Shown: piece by piece, positions 58,278 through 64,000 of the stretch | Layout of the letters: each line of letters begins with the position of its first letter | How positions within the stretch are numbered: position 1 is the first letter of the stretch | Assembly (NCBI RefSeq): GCF_030272615.1 | Contig: NC_081415.1 | Coordinates: 624,029,740 to 624,093,739, forward strand | Length of the DNA: 64,000 bases | DNA from: Cryptomeria japonica | Lineage: Eukaryota; Streptophyta; Pinopsida; Cupressales; Cupressaceae | Reading direction: 5' to 3' | Position numbers and translations under genes: made by a program | The notes under the pieces: generated by a model | Told to the model about the DNA's origin: nothing | Database searches by the model: none | The model's input: only the letters and a program-made list of their open reading frames with translations

Positions 58278-58650
58278 TTGATGTCATTCCTTGTGTGTAA
58301 TTGTTGTTGTTCACTCAAGGGTTCTCTCTTAAACAAGAGGTGTAAGTCCTTGACTACAATTTCTTTCACACTTGGTAATGCACACCTATAATAAATTCAC
58401 CTATCCCCATTGGGAAAAAAGTGGGTCATCCTTCATCAAGAATCCCTTTAACCTAGTAATATGAGGAAGGATTCAATTCTTGTCCTATTTTGATAGTGTG
58501 AGTGTTATTACTTGATGTCATTCCTTGTGTGGAATTGTTGTTGTTCACTCAAGGGTTCTCTCTTATACAAGAGGTGTAAGTCCTTGACTACAATCTCTTT
58601 CACACTTTATAATGTACACCTATAATAAATTCACCTATCCCCATTGGGAA
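58278..58650 (+). repeat. Copies 2 and 3 of the ~210-bp direct repeat
   Basis: Copy 2 (58278-58486) and copy 3 (58512-58650, shorter) are in tandem with a 234-bp period. Both start TTGATGTCATTCCTTGTGTG. Copy 3 stops at CCCCATTGGGAA, where copies 1 and 2 go on. Confidence 0.85.
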
Positions 58651-59316
58651 TTGTTCTCTTACTAGTACATATCCTTTTGAATAGATCACCACACAATTCT
58701 CTCCTATCAAGATGAATAGTATGATGACACCTCCAGTTGATTAATGATTGTAAAGGTAAATGCAAGACACTTGAACTTGAAGCTTGAAGGTTGAGTGAAA
58801 CTTTATTGTGCACCAAAACCCTAAGGATTGATCTTTGCTTGTTGAACTATCAAAACCTTTTGTCACTATGCTTTGAGATACTCTTTTTGTATCTGTTACT
58901 GATCTGGTTAAACTTTGACCTTTTTGGTATGCGGCTATTCTACTACTTTAGTCTCATAACAGACCTCTATTGCATGACATTCTCTTTTTGATAGTTTATT
59001 TGTTGTACATTGTCCTTGAAAAAGGCTTAGGACTTCTATTAGGGCTTTCAAAATTTATGTTTCATTGGTAAACTCACATTGTATATTAATGAATTGTTCT
59101 ATCACTTTTGAATTGTAATCTAAGGCTATAGCCATCCCCTTGATAGTGATTCTTTGTGTTTGTTTGTATGTTAGTGTATTCTAGGGTTTTGTGACTGTGT
59201 TGCCATGCATAATGTGTTGATTCCTAAAGGTGGTTTGACTATTATCATATCTCTCACTTTTATACCTCAAAAAATGACTATCAAAAGCTTATTAAATTGC
59301 TATCTGAGCTACTACA
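58651..59316 (-). repeat. Probable 3' LTR of gypsy element H (reverse)
   Basis: On the reverse strand a sequence starting TGTAGTAGCTCAGATAGC (from 59316 downward) directly follows a G-rich tract, as an LTR should. No second copy is in the window, so the far border near 58650 is a guess from where the direct repeat ends. Confidence 0.45.
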
Positions 59317-59331
59317 TCCTCCCCCCCAAAA
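59317..59331 (-). other. Polypurine tract of element H
   Basis: On the reverse strand AGTTTTGGGGGGGAGGA precedes the LTR start TGTAG. Position after integrase and before TG supports it. Confidence 0.65.
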
Positions 59332-62300
59332 CTAGGCTTACTCCTAGAAGCCTAAAACATATATGGGTAAAGCTCTCTCATCATTTGGGTCCCATAGGAC
59401 CCTTACCTATTCGATGGTATGACCCCTAAGGGTCAAACCCCAATGCTAAAGAATGTGCACGGGCTCCATGCAACGTTGCCCATCCTTGACCTACAATGTG
59501 TTCCAATCAAGAACATGGGTTATATCAGAATAATAAGGGGTAAGAAAATAAACATGAAAGACATTGTGGATGTGGGATAGGTTGGGTGGCAAGGCAAGAT
59601 GGTAGGAAAGAGGTCCTATCCTCTCAAGGATCTCAAAAGGGCCAACAAAGTGAGGCACCAACTTAGAACCCTTTCCATAATAGATCAGACTCTTTCACAG
59701 ATTCTCTCTCAAGAATACTCAATCACCAATAGGAAACTGATGATCCACTCTATGAGCATCAACATACTTCTTAGATACCTATCTTGCACTACTACCAAAT
59801 TCTCACAAATATGTTCAATTTGTTGCTCCATCTCTCAAAGAATATCTGGTCCTATACGCACCCTATCCTCTAACTGATCCCAGCTCAAAGGAGTACGAAA
59901 AGGATGACCATACAATGCCTTGAAGGGAGACATACCTATGGAGCTATGATATCCATTTTTTTAAGAAAACTCTGCAAGATAAAGATAGTCCTCCAAGCGC
60001 GACTGCTGGTCCATAACATACATGCAAAGCATGTCATCCAAAACTTGATTCACATGCTCGGTCTAACCATTGGTCCCTGGGTGATAAGCTGAACTAAAGT
60101 TCAACTAGGTCCCCAAAGCATTTTCAAGTGAGGTCCACAATGTTGAAGTAAAGACATGATCCCTATCTGAGATGATCCACCTAGGAATCCCATGTAGCCT
60201 CACCACATCTTCTAAGAAAACTCATGCCACCACTATTGTTGTATAAGAAAATCAAAATAGGAATTGAACGATCAACTTTGGTTAATCTATCAACAATGAG
60301 CATGCTGGCATTGTGACGGCATGAAGAAATAGGCAACCCTACTATGAAATCCATGAAAATGATGTCTCATTTCCAATCCGGTACCAAACTAAGCCGTAAA
60401 ATCCTTGTAGGGTATTGATGCTCCACCTTAATGTGCTGATACTCCAAACACTTTGACACAAAATCAGCAATGTTACATTTCATGCCACCCCAATGATATA
60501 ACTGCCTTAGATCTACGTGAATCTTTTTGAAACTAGGATGCACCAAGTAAGGTGCATGATGGGCCTCAATCATGATCAAAGTATGAAGTCCATCAAATGG
60601 AGGTACACAGATCTACCCAAGATGTTGAAGAAGACCATCTTTCTCAAGGTCATATCCAGAATATCTACCCTCTAATGGTCTTCCAGTCTAAGTCATGATA
60701 CTAACCTCCTGATACAAGGTATCCTACGGAAGTATCCCAAGGATTGTCTCTCTCAAATCCACCACAAGGGACATTGTTGATTCAAAGCATCTGCCACTAC
60801 ATTCTCTTTCCCCTAAATATATCAAACCTCAAAATCATATTCACAGAGGAATTCTATCCATGTTCACTATTGATCAGACAAGTTTGGCTGCGTGAAAATG
60901 TACTGCAAGCTACAGTGATCACTATGCAACTCAAACTGACACCCTAATAGAAAATGTCGCCATCTGAATAAAGCATGAACTATAGCTACCAATTCCAAGT
61001 CATGAACTAGATAATTTATCTCATGGTCCTTGATTTTGTGAGACTCATAGGCTACCACATGACCATCCTGCATAAGCACTGCTCCTATGCCTTCTAGAGA
61101 GGCATCAATGCAAACCATGAAATCTCTTGATATATCAGGAACTGCCAAAATTGGTTCACTAACAAGGAGTTCCTTTAGAGTACAAAACATTGCCTCACAA
61201 TCTTCCGACCAAACATACTTCTTCCCTTTCCTTTGAAGAGAAGTGATCAGATGACCTATTCGGGAAAAACTCTGAACAAAATGGTGGTAATATCTGACCA
61301 AGACCATAAAACTCAAAAACTCAGAAACATTAGTTGACATTGGCCAATCTACAATGGATTGGATCTTAAAAGGATCCATGGATGCACCTTCTCCCAAAAT
61401 CACATGACCAAGATAGTTCATCTCAGATTGGAAGAAATCACACTTAGCCAAGTTGGCATAAAGTTGATTCTCCCTCAAGCACTGCAATACCTTTCATAAG
61501 TGGCCCTCATGCTCTTCCATAGCTCTAGAGTAAATCAAAATATCATCCAAAAACACAAGGCCAAACTGATCAAGGTAGGTGTGGAAAACCCCATTCATGA
61601 GGCTCATGAATACTGAAGGTGCATTCATCAACCCAAATGGCACCACTGTGAACTCATAGTGACCATAATGGGTAAAAAAATCCATCCTATGAATGTCTGC
61701 ATCATGGATATACAGCTAATGATACATGGATTTTCGATCAATCTTAGAGAAGACCTTGGCTCCCTTTACCTGATCAAAGAGATCATCTATACAAGGCAAT
61801 AGATACCAATTCCTGATGGTCACCTTATTCAATCTTCAGTAGTCAATGCATAACTCGTGCACCCCAAGGAGAAACACTAGGACAAATGAACCCCTTGGCC
61901 AACAATTTCTCAATCTACAACTTCAACTCACTCAACTCTTGAGTGGTCATCTAATATGGTGCTCTTGAAATAGGTTCTGCTCCAAGAACTAAGTCAATGT
62001 GAAAGTCTATATCTCGCTTTAGAGGCATACCAGGAATGTCACTAGGGAACACATCATCATACTCCCAAAGAAGAGGGTGACTATCAAGAGAGACTTCCTG
62101 ACTTCTCTCTTCATCCATGTCCTCAAGATAATTTGCAAAAATTTGGCACCCCTGATGCATGCACCACTTAAGTTGCATAGCGGAGATCACACGAAAAGAT
62201 ATCGGTCTAGGAATCCCTATCTCAACTTTCCTGCCATGGTCATCTAAACACTCTACTATCTTTTGATGATAGTCCACACTAGCACTATGTGATGCTAACT

Positions 62301-62880
62301 AATCCATCTCCAACATAACTTGATAAGACCTTAAAGGAATGACCCAAAGGTCAACTATGGTAGCAAAGGGTCCTAGGTCCAACTCACACCTGGGAATAAA
62401 GAAATCTACGAGCACAGAAAAACTAGTAGCCAACTCTACTTGCCACCTATCTGCTTTTCTAGTAGATGGGATCCCACACCTCTCCACAATGGGTGAAGAT
62501 ATAAAAGAATCAGAAGCACCTAAATCAAATAGTAGTGAGATAGATACACCACCCAACACACATGTGATCTCAATCACGGTGCCTTGATGCTCTGCCTGGT
62601 GGTTATCAACTGCTGAAAAACTTTGTGACATCAACCTCCATCCCCAATAGTAGGCTCTGAAGTTGACAGTCTCTGACTAGCGGTGTGTTGTGATCTCTAT
62701 GGAAAATCTATAGCTATGTGGCCATATTGACCATAGGAGAAACAAGCTCCTTTGTCAAGTCCTCTACTTCCAGTCAGCCCACTGGACTATTGGAAACTAC
62801 CCCTACTATAGGCACTCTATGAGGACTATCCCAAAAAACTTTGTATAGCCCCTACCAGTTTCTATCTTTCTTCAATAGAG
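59332..62880 (-). pseudogene. Reverse-strand Ty3/gypsy gag(end)-pol, element H
   Basis: Domains on the reverse strand, in order: a decayed knuckle near 62755-62700 (CFSYGQYGHIAIDF; two Cys lost), protease with FDLGASDSFIS (Asp at 62526), RT from about 62000 ([23 protein letters not shown] near 61560-61530), RNase H (CIDASLEGIGAVL near 61110, ending near 60870), integrase zinc part HHAPYLVHPSFKK...CLEYQ (60560-60440; last Cys is Tyr), integrase core (VGLPISS...RLTKV near 60330-60270, then FRTPL-type block near 59900), and the C-terminal region to about 59400. This PR-RT-RH-IN order defines gypsy. Frame changes lie between 62277 and 61685 and between 60867 and 60579, with many stops after 60360. 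The 5' part is missing beyond 62880. Confidence 0.9.
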
Positions 62881-63485
62881 GATTACCCACACTACAGTAC
62901 ACAAGATGCCACTGAGAGGGGGGGTGAATCAATGATTTCCAATCTTAAATCTTTTTTTCCTAAGTGTGAGTACCAGTTAATATTTTAAATACCAAGTAAA
63001 CATACTAGTGAGATAAGGGAAGAGATCAAATGTAAGCACACATAAAGGTACATCACATAACATCAGATATATGAGGAAAAGCCAATATGGGAAAAACCTC
63101 GGTGAGAAATGTTGTTGGACTCTATTGCTCCAATACAGCTTAACAAATAATATTGTTACAACATTTAGGGCACCAACCCAAGGAGCACGAACTAATTGAT
63201 TACAATGAATAAAACTAATACAAAAGTAATACCTTGATTACAAAGGAATTTGTAACCTCTACAATTAATTCTCTCTTCTAGTTCAAGACTTCTCTTCTAG
63301 TTCAACCCTACTCTATTCTGTATGTTCATGTGTCTCATTTCTCTTTTTGGTCATACAAACCAATTCTGTAGTACTAGGTTCATTTACATAGAGCTTCTTC
63401 AATCTATCCCACAAGCACTTTTCTGACTTGCACTTATCCACCTATGAAGAAACATCAACAAAAAGCCCACTAAGTATGACCATCA
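62881..63485 (-). repeat. Copia-like LTR fragment, reverse orientation
   Basis: On the reverse strand it ends with TGATTCACCCCCCCTCTCAG, the C-rich 3' end typical of the A, B and D LTRs, and upstream has GGTTTTTCCCATATTGGC, similar to the TTTTTCCCTATTTGGG of A/B. The body is otherwise diverged, so it is a different copia family. It truncates element H on one side and meets a forward A/B LTR on the other. Confidence 0.55.
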
Positions 63486-64000
63486 TGTTGGCAATATTAC
63501 ATTATAAAAGACAATGAGAGATTGTTGACATTTCAATAAGGATATTGAGAAGGTTGTTGATGATTATGGACATAACTGATTAAAGATGTTTTACTATCTT
63601 GATATTATTATTTTGTCATTGATGTCAAGAAATTGATTTTCTAAATTAGTATGATGTTGCCATATCTTGAGAAGTATGATATGAAGATTATAAAGAAGTC
63701 GGTAAAGACACAAGAAAGAATATGATGAATAAGGGGATAAGATATTCAATGGGAAACTACTACCGAGTTAGACAATGATGAGATCTTGATGTTTTAGATT
63801 GTTTTAACATCATACATATGTTGTAAAATGTAAAGGTTAATACTATACTATGTTATCAAGCAAAGAACCTAGTCGGTAAACCCTAAGGTTATCGCAGTCG
63901 GTTAATGAAGACAGAATGTCTACCGAGTGAAGTTTAGTATTCACCAAGTTGTAACCAAGCTATAACAGAATGCATTAAATGTTTACATGTGATATTTAAT
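63486..64000 (+). repeat. Start of a third A/B-family copia LTR
   Basis: Begins TGTTGGCAATATTACATTATAA after ACCATCA and aligns with the first 515 bp of the B LTRs until the window ends. A single 23-bp GAACCTAGTC unit (63866), as in the left LTR of B. Whether it is a solo LTR or belongs to a full element lies outside the window. Confidence 0.94.

Overview
This window reads as intergenic DNA from a large, repeat-rich plant nuclear genome. I see no intact single-copy host gene. Nearly all recognisable coding sequence belongs to plant-type Ty1/copia and Ty3/gypsy LTR retrotransposons and a Mutator-like (MULE) transposase. The copia-type primer sites match plant initiator tRNA-Met, and the MULE and part of a neighbouring gene carry GT-AG introns. 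The heavy nesting and decay suggest a giant genome such as a gymnosperm, but species and clade cannot be settled from sequence alone.

Layout. 1-6003: copia element A (decayed gag-pol plus 3' LTR; its 5' end lies outside the window). 6005-15922: an unrecognised decayed ORF (E), split by gypsy element C (6801-14704), which has both LTRs, a perfect 5-bp target duplication and only a Gag-protease ORF. About 16.6-42.2 kb: a DNA-transposon-like domain with a decayed MULE transposase (+ strand, 17.75-20.6 kb), reverse-strand spliced gene remnants (32.2-36.8 kb), and many copies of a short inverted-repeat family and GTTAGTCAA-type repeats. Inside it sits element D (21474-29512), an LTR retrotransposon with no pol. 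It encodes a coiled-coil protein with five CCHC knuckles and a second, roughly 1,120-codon protein that I cannot assign.

42.9-43.7 kb: reverse-strand fragment of a gypsy gag related to C. 45.66-53.82 kb: a TA/TATG/TACA microsatellite split by copia element B (45884-53633), a two-LTR relative of A. 54-59 kb: AT-rich DNA, a 66-bp minisatellite, three copies of a roughly 210-bp repeat and an LTR start related to C. 59.3-62.9 kb: reverse-strand gypsy element H (knuckle, PR, RT, RNase H, IN). 62.9-63.5 kb: a reverse copia-like LTR fragment. 63486-64000: the start of another A/B-family LTR.

How the parts relate. A, B and D use the same type of primer site (TGGTATCAGAGC), end in similar purine tracts and have LTRs dotted with ACCGAG hexamers. 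D lacks enzymes, so it presumably depended on a copia-like helper. C lacks RT, RNase H and IN and presumably used a gypsy helper. A and B share one amber codon at the same RT position. All recognisable protein-coding copies carry stops, frameshifts or gaps. The strongest candidates for something undescribed are D, the convergent MULE plus reverse-gene arrangement, and ORF E.
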